64,000 nucleotides of DNA, from contig NZ_CP073581.1 of the NCBI RefSeq assembly GCF_018200035.1, positions 430,501 through 494,500 on the forward strand. Direction: 5' to 3'. The notes below the pieces were generated by a model. It was given only the letters and a program-made list of their open reading frames with translations, was not told the DNA's origin and did no database searches. The translations under genes were made by a program, and so were the position numbers. The DNA is from Sulfitobacter albidus (GTDB taxonomy: Bacteria > Pseudomonadota > Alphaproteobacteria > Rhodobacterales > Rhodobacteraceae). Shown here piece by piece: positions 55,535 through 64,000 of this stretch (the stretch's first letter is position 1; each line of letters begins with the position of its first letter).

Positions 55535-56445
55535 CAGTGCCCGCTCGCCCCGATGGAGTAGAGCTCGGCCGGTTGCAGCAACAGCTCAAGCGCCAGCTTG
55601 CCACAGACCGCGAGCACCATGATCGCCAGAAGGATGCGCAGTTGTTCGGCCTGCATCTTCACACCGATGCGGGTGCCGATCTGCGCGCCGATCACACCGC
55701 CGACCAACAGCAGGACGGCCAGAACGATGTCGACGGTGTAGTTTGTCGTGGCGTGCAGCAGCGTGGTGAAGCCGGTGACAAAGATGATCTGGAAGAGCGA
55801 CGTGCCCACGACGACCTTGGTCGGCATGCCCAGCAGATAGATCATGGCGGGCACCATGATGAAGCCGCCGCCAACGCCCATGATCGCCGCGAGGATGCCG
55901 ACGGTGACACCCACGATCAGCGGCGGAATGACCGAGATATAGAGGCCGGACACCCGGAAACGCATCTTGAACGGCAGGCCGTGGATCCAGTTGTGTTTCT
56001 TGCGCTTTGGCGCCTTGCCGGAACGGGTGTTGCGGATCGCGCGCAGGCTTTCAAAGAACATCAGCCCGCCGATGACGCCGAGAAACACGACATAGCAAAG
56101 TTTGACCAGCAGATCGACCTGGCCCTGCGCCTTGAGATAGTTGAACACCATCACACCCAGCGCCGCGCCGATCAGCCCCCCGATCAGCAGCACCGTGCCC
56201 ATCCTCAGATCCACCGTCTTGCGTTTGAGGTGGGCCAGCACGCCGGAGAAGGACGAGGCGACGATCTGGTTGGCCTCTGTGGCGACGGCCACGGCGGGCG
56301 GGATGCCGATAAAGAACAAAAGCGGCGTCATCAGAAACCCGCCGCCCACGCCAAACATGCCCGACAGGATGCCCACGATCCCGCCCAGCCCCAGCAGCAG
56401 GAACGCGTTGACCGATACTTCGGCGATGGGCAGGTAGATTTGCAT
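55534..56445 (-). CDS. TauE/SafE family membrane transporter
   Basis: 303-residue transporter with about eight membrane segments. GMFGVGGGFLMTPLLFFIGIPP and AIMGVGGGFIMVPAMIYLLGMPT are the duplicated signature blocks. A larger member of the TauE/SafE family than the gene at 32493. Likely exports sulfite-type or organosulfonate anions; it forms an operon with the TIGR02186 gene. Confidence 0.9.
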   Translation of the reverse strand: MQIYLPIAEVSVNAFLLLGLGGIVGILSGMFGVGGGFLMTPLLFFIGIPPAVAVATEANQIVASSFSGVLAHLKRKTVDLRMGTVLLIGGLIGAALGVMVFNYLKAQGQVDLLVKLCYVVFLGVIGGLMFFESLRAIRNTRSGKAPKRKKHNWIHGLPFKMRFRVSGLYISVIPPLIVGVTVGILAAIMGVGGGFIMVPAMIYLLGMPTKVVVGTSLFQIIFVTGFTTLLHATTNYTVDIVLAVLLLVGGVIGAQIGTRIGVKMQAEQLRILLAIMVLAVCGKLALELLLQPAELYSIGASGH

Positions 56446-56532
56446 GATCCCTCCTAGGCTGGGGTGGGTGCAAAATCAATGTTTCTTGCGGCGCGTCGCG
56501 GGGGAGGACTTAACGCTCGCGCTAATCTGGAC

Positions 56533-57504
56533 TTATCGTTCCTTGACGTAGGGTTCACCGCCCGCGCGGGGCGGGATCGCCTTGCCCACGAAACCGGCGA
56601 GGATGATGACGGTCATCACGTAGGGCAGGGCCGACAGCAGCTGGCCCTGCACGCGCATGCCGGTGATGGTCTGGATCACGTCGGGGCGGGTTTCCAACGC
56701 GCCGAAGAGGCCGAACAGCAGGGTCGCATAAAGCGCGTGCCACGGCCGCCATTTGGCAAAGATCAACGCGGCCAGCGCGATGAAGCCGCGCCCGGCGGCC
56801 ATATCCTTGACAAAGCCCGCCTGCAGCGCGGTCGACAGATACGCCCCCGCGATGCCACACAGAACGCCGCAGATCGCCACGGCGGCAAAGCGCAGCCCCA
56901 CGACCGAGACGCCGGCGGTATCCACGGCGGCGGGGTTTTCGCCCACCGCGCGCAGGCGCAGGCCAAAGCGGGTGCGAAATAACAGCCACCACGTCAGCGG
57001 CACGGCGGCAAAGGCAAGATAGACAAGGATCGAGTGCCCGGAAATCAGCTCATAGTAGAGCGGACCGAGGATCGGCACGTCCTGCATGGCTTCGGCAAAG
57101 GGCAGGGTGACGGGTTCAAACCGGCCATTGCCGATGAGCGAGGGCGTGCGCCCGCCCTGTTTGAACCACGCCTGCGCGATCAGCACGGTCATGCCCGCCG
57201 CCAGAAAATTGATCGCGACGCCGGAGATCAGCTGATTGCCGCGAAAGGTGATCGAGGCCACGCCGTGCACCGCGCTCAGGACAAGCGAGGCGCCGATGCC
57301 GGCCATCAGGCCGATCCAGACGTTCCCGGTAATCGCGGCAATCGCGGCGGAGAAGAACGCGGCGGCGAGCATCTTGCCCTCCAGCCCGATGTCGAAAATG
57401 CCCGCGCGTTCGGAATAGAGCCCCGCAAGGCAGGCCAGCAGCAGCGGCGTGGCCAGGCGCACGGTGGAATCCAGCAGCTGGATCAGGGTGAGATACATGT
57501 CCAT
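56533..57504 (-). CDS. ABC transporter permease (nucleoside-type, NupQ-like)
   Basis: 323 residues and about eight membrane segments. GIFDIGLEGKMLAAAFFSA and the RFGLRLRAVGENPAAVDTAGVSV loop (ATPase-coupling) match the permease pair of BMP-type importers. Last gene of a four-gene minus-strand operon; four bases after the other permease. Confidence 0.88.
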   Translation of the reverse strand: MDMYLTLIQLLDSTVRLATPLLLACLAGLYSERAGIFDIGLEGKMLAAAFFSAAIAAITGNVWIGLMAGIGASLVLSAVHGVASITFRGNQLISGVAINFLAAGMTVLIAQAWFKQGGRTPSLIGNGRFEPVTLPFAEAMQDVPILGPLYYELISGHSILVYLAFAAVPLTWWLLFRTRFGLRLRAVGENPAAVDTAGVSVVGLRFAAVAICGVLCGIAGAYLSTALQAGFVKDMAAGRGFIALAALIFAKWRPWHALYATLLFGLFGALETRPDVIQTITGMRVQGQLLSALPYVMTVIILAGFVGKAIPPRAGGEPYVKER

Positions 57505-57508
57505 CGGC

Positions 57509-58600
57509 TCAGCCCTCCTTGCGCATCATCAGGAACAGCCGCTCCAGCGGCATGCGCACCATATTGTCGAGCGCGCCGGTGAACAGGATCACCAGCGCCT
57601 GGATGACGACGATCAGCTCGCGCGGGATCGACGTCCACAGCGCAAGTTCGGCCCCGCCCTGGTAGAGAAAGCCAAAGAGGATCGCGGCGATGAACACGCC
57701 GAAGGGGTGCGAGCGGCCCATGAGCGCAACGGCGATGCCGATGAACCCCGCGCCCTCGACCGAGTTGAGGACGAGCCGTTCGGCCTCCCCCATGACGTTG
57801 TTGGTGGCCATCATACCGGCCAGCGCCCCGGAGATGAGCAGCGTAATCATGATGATGCGCGTGGGCGCGATGCCTGCGTATTGCGCGGCGGGCTCTGACT
57901 GGCCAAAGGCGCGGATTTCAAACCCCAGCTTGGTGCGCCAGATCAGGAACCACAGAAAGACACAGGCGGCGACGGCGAGCAGCAGCGAGATATTCGCCGG
58001 TGCCGCCTTCGAAAATGCGATGCCGAAGGGGGCGAGCATGTCGTGCAGCGTTGGCAGGTGCACGGCCTCGGGAAAGCGCGCGGTGGCCGGATCCATCTGC
58101 CCCGCCGGGCGCAGCACGCTGACCAGCACGTAGTTCAGCAAGGCCGCCGCGATGAAATTGAACATGATCGTGGTGATGACGATGTGGCTGCCGCGTTTGG
58201 CCTGAAGATAGGCGGGGATCGCGGCCCAGGCGGCGCCGAACACCGCCCCGCCAATCGCCGCGCCGAGGATCGCCAGCGTCCAATGCGGCCAGGGGATATA
58301 GAGACACACAAGCGCCACGCCCAGACCGCCAAGTGCTGCCTGACCCTCGCCGCCGATGTTGAACAGCCGCGCCTGAAAGGCGATGGCGACGGCCAGCCCG
58401 GTGAACATGAAGTTCGTGGCGTAGTACAGCGTATACCCCCAGCCATAGGTGGAGCCGAGCGCGCCGGTGATCATCAGGTTCACCGCCTCGATGGGGTCCT
58501 CCCCAATGGCGAGGATCACCAGCGCCGACAGCACGGCCGCCAGCAGCAGCGAGATCAGCGGCACGAGGACCACTTCGGCCCATTTTGGCATCACGTCCAT
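57509..58600 (-). CDS. ABC transporter permease (nucleoside-type, NupP-like)
   Basis: 363 residues, about ten membrane segments. ARLFNIGGEGQAALGGLGVAL and KLGFEIRAFGQSEPAAQYAGI are the conserved permease blocks. Forms a heterodimeric channel with the protein at 56533. ATG 58600 follows the ATPase gene by four bases. Confidence 0.88.
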   Translation of the reverse strand: MDVMPKWAEVVLVPLISLLLAAVLSALVILAIGEDPIEAVNLMITGALGSTYGWGYTLYYATNFMFTGLAVAIAFQARLFNIGGEGQAALGGLGVALVCLYIPWPHWTLAILGAAIGGAVFGAAWAAIPAYLQAKRGSHIVITTIMFNFIAAALLNYVLVSVLRPAGQMDPATARFPEAVHLPTLHDMLAPFGIAFSKAAPANISLLLAVAACVFLWFLIWRTKLGFEIRAFGQSEPAAQYAGIAPTRIIMITLLISGALAGMMATNNVMGEAERLVLNSVEGAGFIGIAVALMGRSHPFGVFIAAILFGFLYQGGAELALWTSIPRELIVVIQALVILFTGALDNMVRMPLERLFLMMRKEG

Positions 58601-58604
58601 GGCG

Positions 58605-60200
58605 CTAGACCCCTTTGTCGGCTGTGCCCGCGTGGGCGAGGTTGGCTTCGATCTCTTCGACCGGGGGCGGCTGGTCGGTGTCGGTGATCCCGGCCATCAA
58701 GAGGCCCAGTTCCCGCTCGTCCGTCTCGGACGGCAGGCGTTCGCCCATCACGTGCCCGTCGAACATCACCGCGATGCGGTCGCTCAGCGCCATGATCTCA
58801 TCAAGCTCGACCGACACCAGCAGCACCGCCTTGCCCTTGTCGCGCAGGGCGATCACTTGTTGGTGGATGAATTCAATCGCGCCGATGTCGACGCCGCGGG
58901 TGGGCTGGCCGATCAGCAGCAGTTCGGGGTCGCGCTCGATCTCCCGCGCGAGCACGATTTTCTGCTGGTTGCCGCCCGAGAAATTCTTTGCCGCAAGCTT
59001 GGGGTCAGGCGGGCGGACGTCGAAACGCTCCATCTTGGCGGCGGTATCCTCGCGGATGGCGGCGTTGTTCATCAGCGCGCCAGATTGGTAGGCGGCATCG
59101 TGATGATAGCCAAACGCCACGTTCTCCCACGCGGCAAAATCCATGATCAGCCCCTCGCGCTGGCGGTCTTCGGGCACATGGGCGATGCCGCGCGCGCGGC
59201 GCGAGCGCCCGTCCGACAGCTTGCCCGTCAAATCCAGCGGTTGGCCGTTCACGGTGATCGTGCCGGTGCCGTCGGCGTAGCCGCCCAGTACCTCAAGCAG
59301 TTCGGACTGCCCGTTGCCGGCCACGCCCGCGATGCCCAGCACCTCGCCCGCGCGGACCTGAAGGTCGATGCCCTTGAGCCGCTCAACCCCCTTGTCGTCG
59401 CGCACGCGCAGGTTCTTGACGTCAAGGATCACGTCGCCGGGGGTGGCGGGCGTTTTATCCACACGGAGCAAGACCTTGCGGCCCACCATGAGCTCTGCCA
59501 GCTCGGCGGGCGAAGTCTCAGAGGTCTTGACCGTCGCGGTCATCTCGCCCCGGCGCATCACGCTGACGGTGTCGGTCGTGTCCATGATCTCGCGCAGCTT
59601 GTGGGTGATGAGGATGATCGTTTTACCCTCTTCGCGCAGGCGGCCCAAAATGCGGAAAAGCTGGTCGGCCTCTGCCGGGGTCAACACGCCCGTCGGCTCA
59701 TCGAGGATCAGAATATCGGCCTGGCGGTACAGCGCCTTGAGGATTTCGACCCGCTGCTGCATGCCCACGCCGATATCCTGAATAAGCGCATCGGGCTCGA
59801 CGTTGAGGCCGTAATCCTCGGCCAGCTGCACCAGCTCGCGCCGCGCCTTGGTGATCGAAGGGGTCAGCAGGCGTCCGTCCTCGGCGCCCAGAATGATGTT
59901 TTCCAGCACGGTGAAATTCTCGACCAGCTTGAAATGCTGGAACACCATGCCGATGCCCGCCGCGATGGCGGCCTGGCTGTCGGGGATCTGTGTCTTTTGA
60001 CCCTTGATGAAAATCTCGCCCCGGTCGGCTTTGTAAAAGCCGTAGAGGATGCTCATGAGCGTGGATTTGCCCGCGCCGTTTTCGCCGATGATGCCGTGGA
60101 TGGTGCCGGGCATCACGCGGATCGAGATATCCTTGTTGGCCTGCACGGGGCCGAAGGCCTTTGAAATGCCTTTGAGTTCGATCGCGGGGGCGGTGCTCAT
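58605..60200 (-). CDS. ABC transporter ATP-binding protein, tandem NBDs (nucleoside-type, NupO-like)
   Basis: 531 residues: two fused nucleotide-binding domains. First: GENGAGKSTLMS, signature VGMQQRVEILKAL, Walker B LILDEPTGVLT. Second: degenerate Walker A GVAGNGQSELLEV, SGGNQQKIVLAREI, and LLIGQPTRGVDIGA. This fused pattern is that of ribose/nucleoside importers of the BMP class. ATG 60200 was chosen over the upstream extension because MSTAPAIELKGISKAFG begins the domain. Confidence 0.92.
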   Translation of the reverse strand: MSTAPAIELKGISKAFGPVQANKDISIRVMPGTIHGIIGENGAGKSTLMSILYGFYKADRGEIFIKGQKTQIPDSQAAIAAGIGMVFQHFKLVENFTVLENIILGAEDGRLLTPSITKARRELVQLAEDYGLNVEPDALIQDIGVGMQQRVEILKALYRQADILILDEPTGVLTPAEADQLFRILGRLREEGKTIILITHKLREIMDTTDTVSVMRRGEMTATVKTSETSPAELAELMVGRKVLLRVDKTPATPGDVILDVKNLRVRDDKGVERLKGIDLQVRAGEVLGIAGVAGNGQSELLEVLGGYADGTGTITVNGQPLDLTGKLSDGRSRRARGIAHVPEDRQREGLIMDFAAWENVAFGYHHDAAYQSGALMNNAAIREDTAAKMERFDVRPPDPKLAAKNFSGGNQQKIVLAREIERDPELLLIGQPTRGVDIGAIEFIHQQVIALRDKGKAVLLVSVELDEIMALSDRIAVMFDGHVMGERLPSETDERELGLLMAGITDTDQPPPVEEIEANLAHAGTADKGV

Positions 60201-60235
60201 CGCGCGGTATCCTGTCGGGAAAGAAGAAAGAGGGC

Positions 60236-60253
60236 CGCGCCGTGTGTGGCGCG
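60236..60253 (-). terminator. Hairpin between BMP gene and ATPase gene
   Basis: CGCGCC/GGCGCG (60236-60241/60248-60253) with a six-base loop in the 79-base gap after the binding-protein gene. Such hairpins often cut or stabilise mRNA so that the binding protein is made in excess. Confidence 0.6.
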
Positions 60254-60279
60254 ACCCCCCGTTGGTGCGAAGCCTGCGC

Positions 60280-61278
60280 TTAGAAGTCCAGCGCGGGGCA
60301 GCTTTCGTTTTCGTAGTAGGAGGCGACGGTGATTTCGCCATCGATGATCTGCTGACGCGCGGCGTCAACGCTGGCTTTCATCTCTTCGGTGATGAGCGAG
60401 GCGTTGTTATCATCCAGCGCATAGCCCACGCCTTCCTCGGCCAGTCCCAGCGTGAACACGCCGGTCTCGACATCGGTGCCCGCGACAAGTGCGTCATAGA
60501 CGGCCACGTCCACACGTTTCAGCATCGACGTCAGAACCTTGCCGGGGTGCAGGTAGTTCTGGTTGCTGTCCACGCCGATCGACAGGATGTCCTGATCGGC
60601 GGCGGTTTGCAGCACGCCCACACCGGTGCCGCCTGCCGCGGCATAGACCACGTCGGCGCCCTGGCTGATCTGCGCTGTTGTCAGCTCGGAGCCTTTCACC
60701 GGATCATTCCACGCGGCGGGGGTGGTGCCTGTCATGTTGGCGATGACTTCCGCGTCGGGGTTCGCCGCCTTGACGCCCTGCGCGTAGCCGCAGCCAAAGT
60801 GGCGGATCAGCGGGATGTCCATGCCGCCGATAAAGCCGACGGTGCCGGATTCGGAGGCCATGCCGGCCAGCATGCCCACAAGGTACGAGCCCTCATGCTC
60901 GGCAAAGCCGATCTGGCGCACGTTCGGCGCGTCGAGCCATGTCACGTCGATGGCCACGAACTTCGTGTCCGGGTAGTCGGGTGCCACGCTCGACAGCGGA
61001 TCTGCCATGGCGAAACCCATGGTGATGATCGGGTTGGCGCCCGCTTCGGCAAAGCGGCGCAGGGCCTGTTCGCGCTGCGCTTCGGACTGAAGCTCGATCT
61101 CGCGGTATTCGCCGCCGGTCTCTTCGGCCCAACGCTGCGCGCCGTTGTGGGCCGCCTCGTTGAAGGATTTGTCGAATTTGCCGCCGAGGTCAAAGATCAA
61201 GGCAGGTTCGGCCAGTGCGGCACCGGCGCTGAGCGCGGTGGCGGCAACGGCGCCGAGGAATTTTGTCATGAGGGTCAT
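60280..61278 (-). CDS. BMP-family (Med/Bmp lipoprotein-like) substrate-binding protein
   Basis: 332-residue periplasmic binding protein with a signal peptide (1-24, ending AALAE; no lipobox seen). Family features are FDLGGKFDKSFNEAAHNGA near the N-terminus, HEGSYLVGMLAGMAS, and GFIGGMDIPLIRHFGCGYAQGVK. BMP proteins usually bind purine nucleosides, which fits the NupOPQ-like permeases; the ligand is not proven. It is the first gene of the operon. ATG 61278 or in-frame ATG 61269. Confidence 0.9.
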   Translation of the reverse strand: MTLMTKFLGAVAATALSAGAALAEPALIFDLGGKFDKSFNEAAHNGAQRWAEETGGEYREIELQSEAQREQALRRFAEAGANPIITMGFAMADPLSSVAPDYPDTKFVAIDVTWLDAPNVRQIGFAEHEGSYLVGMLAGMASESGTVGFIGGMDIPLIRHFGCGYAQGVKAANPDAEVIANMTGTTPAAWNDPVKGSELTTAQISQGADVVYAAAGGTGVGVLQTAADQDILSIGVDSNQNYLHPGKVLTSMLKRVDVAVYDALVAGTDVETGVFTLGLAEEGVGYALDDNNASLITEEMKASVDAARQQIIDGEITVASYYENESCPALDF

Positions 61279-61429
61279 CAAGGGTCTCCCAGGGTTTGGT
61301 GTTGGGGTGCCGACCTTTTGGCAGCCGCACCCGTGGCGCGCGGGTGTCCGCAACGCTTGGCGTAAATTTGCGGCGGGTAAGGGGGTGGGGTCAACCGGAT
61401 TCTGGTGTCGGGCCGGGCGGGAAGGGGGG

Positions 61430-61843
61430 CTAACCCAAGGTCATTGCCCGTGACATGAGCACCGCATCGACCGCCGGCCCGTCGCGCCGGGCGTAATAGC
61501 CGCGCCGCAGGCCGGTTTGCGCGAATCCCAGCGCGGTATAGAGCGCGCGCGCCGGGATATTGTCGGCGGCTACCTCCAGAAACGCGCGGTCACCGGGGGA
61601 GAGGCTGGCGAGCCAATCTGTCAGCAGCCCGCACGCGCGCCCCCGGCGGCGGGCGGCAGGAGCGGTGGCGAGGGTCAAAAGCTCGGATTCACCGGCCACC
61701 GTGCGGGTCAGCGCAAAAGCGTCCGCCGCGCTCCAGAGCCGGGTCAACGGATGGGCGCGCGTGTCGGCAATGGCCCGCTCCGACCAGGCCTCCGCAGGGG
61801 GGAAGGCCGCGGCGTGAATCCGGGCCAGCTCTGCCGCGGTCAC
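61430..61843 (-). CDS. rimI: GNAT acetyltransferase, RimI-type
   Basis: 137-residue N-acetyltransferase. The acetyl-CoA loop LATAPAARRRGRACGLL deviates slightly from the usual RRRGIGRALL, but FLEVAADNIPARALYTALGFAQTGLRRGYY (substrate and CoA site) is canonical. RimI acetylates the ribosomal S18 N-terminus. It overlaps tsaB by four bases, a common pairing. Confidence 0.87.
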   Translation of the reverse strand: MTAAELARIHAAAFPPAEAWSERAIADTRAHPLTRLWSAADAFALTRTVAGESELLTLATAPAARRRGRACGLLTDWLASLSPGDRAFLEVAADNIPARALYTALGFAQTGLRRGYYARRDGPAVDAVLMSRAMTLG

Positions 61844-62478
61844 GGAATGATCCGGGGCGGTGCGTCGCGCGCCGGAGCAGCATCCGCTGCGCGCAGGTAG
61901 AGGGGGGCGGGCGGCGCAGGCGCGTCCTGCCAGCGTGCGGCGGCCAGCCGAGCGACACCGACGGCGGGGCTGACTGCCGGTGTTGCCGCACGCGCGCCCA
62001 GCTTTGCGGCAATTTCCACTGCCTGATCGCCGATGCAGGTCAGATCGGGGTGCGCCCAGCCGTCCAGCGCGTCCAGTGCCACACGTGCGGGGCCGCGCCC
62101 GGCGTCGGCGGCAAAGCGTTGCAGATAGACAGCGCCACGCCCCGCCGAAAGGCTGACAAGCGCCGGGCGCTGCGCGTCGAGGGAAAGCGCGTCCATCAGC
62201 GGAATACCGACGGCGGGAATACCCAGGCCAAGGGCCAGCCCCCGCGCGGCCGCGACGGAGATGCGGATGCCGGTGAAATTTCCTGGCCCGGTGCCGACGC
62301 CGATGGCCTGAAGCTGCTCCGGCGGGACACCGGCCTCCGCCAGCACCTCGGAGATCATGGGCATCAGACGCTCTGCCTGACCGCGTGCGAGATCTTCGTG
62401 CGCGGCGCCGATGACATCGCCCTCATGCCATAGGGCGACTCCGCAGTATGGGCCCGAGGTGCTGAGACCGAGGATCAT
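61840..62478 (-). CDS. tsaB: tRNA threonylcarbamoyladenosine biosynthesis protein TsaB
   Basis: 212-residue ASKHA-fold protein needed with TsaD and TsaE for N6-threonylcarbamoyladenosine of tRNA. LGLSTSGPYCGVAL and IGVGTGPGNFTGIRISVAAARGLALGLGIP (TsaB motif GPGSFTG-like) are diagnostic. The C-terminal half is shorter than in TsaD and lacks the metal-site His. Operon with rimI; 15 bases after the NifU-like gene. Confidence 0.94.
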   Translation of the reverse strand: MILGLSTSGPYCGVALWHEGDVIGAAHEDLARGQAERLMPMISEVLAEAGVPPEQLQAIGVGTGPGNFTGIRISVAAARGLALGLGIPAVGIPLMDALSLDAQRPALVSLSAGRGAVYLQRFAADAGRGPARVALDALDGWAHPDLTCIGDQAVEIAAKLGARAATPAVSPAVGVARLAAARWQDAPAPPAPLYLRAADAAPARDAPPRIIP

Positions 62479-62493
62479 GTCCCGTTTGCGTGC

Positions 62494-63057
62494 TTACTGT
62501 GCGACGGGGCGGACTTCGGTCACTTCGGGGATGTAGTGGCGCAGCAGGTTCTCGATGCCCATCTTGAGCGTCAGCGTCGACGAGGGGCAGCCCGCGCAGG
62601 CGCCCTGCATGTGCAGATAGACCACGCCGCGGTCGAATCCGTGGAACGTGATGTCGCCCCCGTCCTGCGCCACGGCGGGGCGCACGCGGCTGTCGAGCAA
62701 TTCCTTGATTTGGCCCACGACCTCGGCATCCTCGCCGCTATGCTCGGCGTGGCCGGAGGCGGCGGTGTGGCCTTCGTCCATCACGGGCTGGCCGGACTGG
62801 AAATGCTCCATGATCGCCCCCAGAAGGCTGGGCTTGAGGTGGTCCCACTCGGTCGCATCCTCTTTGGTCACGGTGACAAAATCGGTGCCGAAAAAGACGC
62901 CCGTGACGCCCTCAACCGCAAAGATCCGTTGTGCCAGCGGTGATTTGCCCGCGGCCTCGGCGGTCGGGAAATCCGCGGTGCCCATGTCGAGCACGGTCTG
63001 GCCCGGCAGGAATTTCAGCGTGGCGGGGTTCGGCGTGGATTCGGTCTGGATAAACAT
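62494..63057 (-). CDS. NifU-family iron-sulfur cluster carrier (NfuA-like)
   Basis: 187 residues: N-terminal scaffold-like domain (MFIQTESTPNPATLKFLPG) and C-terminal NifU domain with CAGCPSS binding an Fe-S cluster between two chains. Delivers [4Fe-4S] clusters to targets such as aconitase-type enzymes. ATG 63057 gives the standard start. Related operon members (tsaB, rimI) follow downstream. Confidence 0.92.
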   Translation of the reverse strand: MFIQTESTPNPATLKFLPGQTVLDMGTADFPTAEAAGKSPLAQRIFAVEGVTGVFFGTDFVTVTKEDATEWDHLKPSLLGAIMEHFQSGQPVMDEGHTAASGHAEHSGEDAEVVGQIKELLDSRVRPAVAQDGGDITFHGFDRGVVYLHMQGACAGCPSSTLTLKMGIENLLRHYIPEVTEVRPVAQ

Positions 63058-63153
63058 GGGGCGGAGCCTTTCGATGCGGGGTGATCCTGATATGCGGATC
63101 CGGCGCGCCGGTGTCAAGGTTTCTGGAATGGTTCTAAGTTGCGGGGCGGCGGA

Positions 63154-63609
63154 TCAGGTGATCGCTTCGAGCCGTTCCTTGCTCATGTCGCCGGGCACGA
63201 TGGTGATGGGCACGGGCAGGGTGCCGGAGCTGCGCGTGAGCTGGGTGACAAGCGGGCCGGGGCCCTTGCCATCGGTGCCCGCACCCAACACCAGCACGCC
63301 AATCTCGCCGTCCTCGGCGATCTGGGCGATGATTTCGGTGACCGGCTGGCCCTCGCGGATGACAAGCTCCGGGTCGATGCCCTGCCGGTCGCGCATCCAC
63401 TTGGCGTAGACCTCGAAATGGACCTCGATCCGCTCGCGGGCCTCGGCGCGCATGATGTCGCTGACACCGATCCAGTGATTGAATTCTTCGGGCGGGATGA
63501 CCGACAGCACTTCGACCCCGCCGCCGGTCTTGGACGCGCGCATGGCGGCAAAGCGCATGGCGTTGAGACATTCGCGGCTGTCATCGAGCACGACAAGAAA
63601 CTTGCGCAT
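63154..63609 (-). CDS. Universal stress protein (UspA family)
   Basis: 151-residue alpha/beta protein. MRKFLVVLDDSRECLNAMRFAAMRA and GEIGVLVLGAGTDGKGPGPLVTQLTRSSGTLPVPITIVPG; the GTDGKGPGP loop resembles the ATP-binding G-2X-G-9X-G pattern. Expected in the cytoplasm during stress. Monocistronic; about 150 bases from ilvE. Confidence 0.9.
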   Translation of the reverse strand: MRKFLVVLDDSRECLNAMRFAAMRASKTGGGVEVLSVIPPEEFNHWIGVSDIMRAEARERIEVHFEVYAKWMRDRQGIDPELVIREGQPVTEIIAQIAEDGEIGVLVLGAGTDGKGPGPLVTQLTRSSGTLPVPITIVPGDMSKERLEAIT

Positions 63610-63699
63610 TGTGATTTCCCCCTTGGTGCGCCGATCATGGCGCGGCGGCGGGCTGCATGCAATTGGCTTTTGATAGGTCCAGTTCGCAGCGGCGGGTAT

Positions 63700-63745
63700 C
63701 GGAATTTTTCAAAAATTCCGGTCCGAATTTTTTGGAAAAATTCGG
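63700..63745. terminator. Tandem short-loop hairpins (element 3)
   Basis: Stem 1 63700-63708/63712-63720 (9 bp, loop TCA), stem 2 63723-63732/63736-63745 (10 bp, loop TGG), separated by GT, followed by GCCCC. The A+T-rich stems differ from elements 1 and 2, but the layout is the same. It lies 16 bases past the ilvE stop and can serve as its terminator. Confidence 0.7.
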
Positions 63746-63760
63746 GCCCCGGCAGAGAGG

Positions 63761-64000
63761 TCACGCACCGTCCGACGCGGCCCAGTCCCAATACATCTCG
63801 CGCACGCGCTGTGTCACCGGATTGCCGTTGCCGCCAACCTCATAGGTCGTGTCATCAAAGGCGCGGATGGGGGTGACCTTCATCATGTTGCCCGACAGGA
63901 AAACCTCGTCGGCGGCATGAAAATCGTCAAAACTCAGCACCCGTTCGTGTACCTTCATCCCGTCGGCGCGCATGTTGGACATGTGGCGCGCGCGGGTGAT
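63761..64000 (-). CDS. ilvE: Branched-chain amino acid aminotransferase, C-terminal part (5' end outside window)
   Basis: The last 79 residues of a class IV PLP aminotransferase: VHERVLSFDDFHAADEVFLSGNMMKVTPI matches IlvE, and EVFLSGNMMKVTP is the signature following the PLP-phosphate loop. Makes Leu, Ile and Val from their keto acids. The frame continues open through base 64000, so the start is outside. The alternative D-amino-acid/ADC lyase types lack this C-terminus. Confidence 0.9.
   Translation of the reverse strand: MTRARHMSNMRADGMKVHERVLSFDDFHAADEVFLSGNMMKVTPIRAFDDTTYEVGGNGNPVTQRVREMYWDWAASDGA

Overview
The window is about 64 kb of G+C-rich chromosome from an alphaproteobacterium, most probably a marine Rhodobacteraceae (Roseobacter-group) species. 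The basis is gene content and order: an Entner-Doudoroff edd-eda pair, a zinc-ribbon gene divergent from ftsE-ftsX, a 2-oxoglutarate dehydrogenase E2 with two lipoyl domains, a complete set of intermingled TCA-cycle operons, an ethylmalonyl-CoA-pathway gene set, an H-NS/HvrA-type nucleoid protein, a LuxR/LuxI pair and several roseobacter-type Hint, DUF1194 and DUF1989 proteins. Species-level assignment is not possible from reading alone. No rRNA, tRNA, CRISPR array, prophage or insertion sequence was recognised.

Layout. 1-6.2 kb: end of edd, eda, a MarR regulator, a phosphonate-monoesterase/sulfatase-like gene, an LpxR-type outer-membrane protein and a Hint-domain protein. 6.2-12.8 kb: tlpA divergent from argH, then tiny lipoproteins, lysA and a large Gln-rich DUF4175 protein. 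12.8-16.8 kb: zinc-ribbon protein, ftsE, ftsX, plsC-type acyltransferase and a PPOX flavoprotein. 16.8-28.9 kb (minus strand): sucC, four unknown genes, sucD, sucA, odhB, an A+T-rich unknown gene, two MAPEG proteins and lpdA, that is succinyl-CoA synthetase plus the whole 2-oxoglutarate dehydrogenase complex. 29.2-31.8 kb: mch and mcl2 of the ethylmalonyl-CoA pathway. 32-36.9 kb: secreted and membrane proteins, a gene with a 27-bp coding repeat, mdh, and a DUF1194 protein. 37.1-41.9 kb: sdhC, sdhD, sdhA, two extra genes, sdhB. 42-46.4 kb: FAD dehydrogenase, DUF1989 protein, deoD, lipoprotein, H-NS-like protein. 46.4-51.4 kb: ecm, an acyltransferase and ccr. 51.6-56.4 kb: quorum-sensing pair, a helicase, and a TauE exporter with its membrane partner. 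56.5-61.3 kb: a BMP-family nucleoside-type ABC importer. 61.4-64 kb: rimI, tsaB, a NifU-like protein, a universal stress protein, and the end of ilvE.

How the genes work together. Acetyl units enter via ccr, ecm, mch and mcl2 (ethylmalonyl-CoA route) and are oxidised by odhAB-lpdA, sucCD, sdhCDAB and mdh, nearly all of which are here. Two of these operons (sucC and sdhC) share an identical regulatory layout: paired TGTGATCACA palindromes 20 bp apart, which suggests one unknown regulator.

Caution on sequence quality. Eight genes, including lpdA, sucD, sdhA and ccr, are broken by ten apparent one-base deletions, nearly all in G or C runs. The uniform pattern argues for homopolymer under-calling rather than real pseudogenes; those genes are annotated here as single genes with a frameshift.
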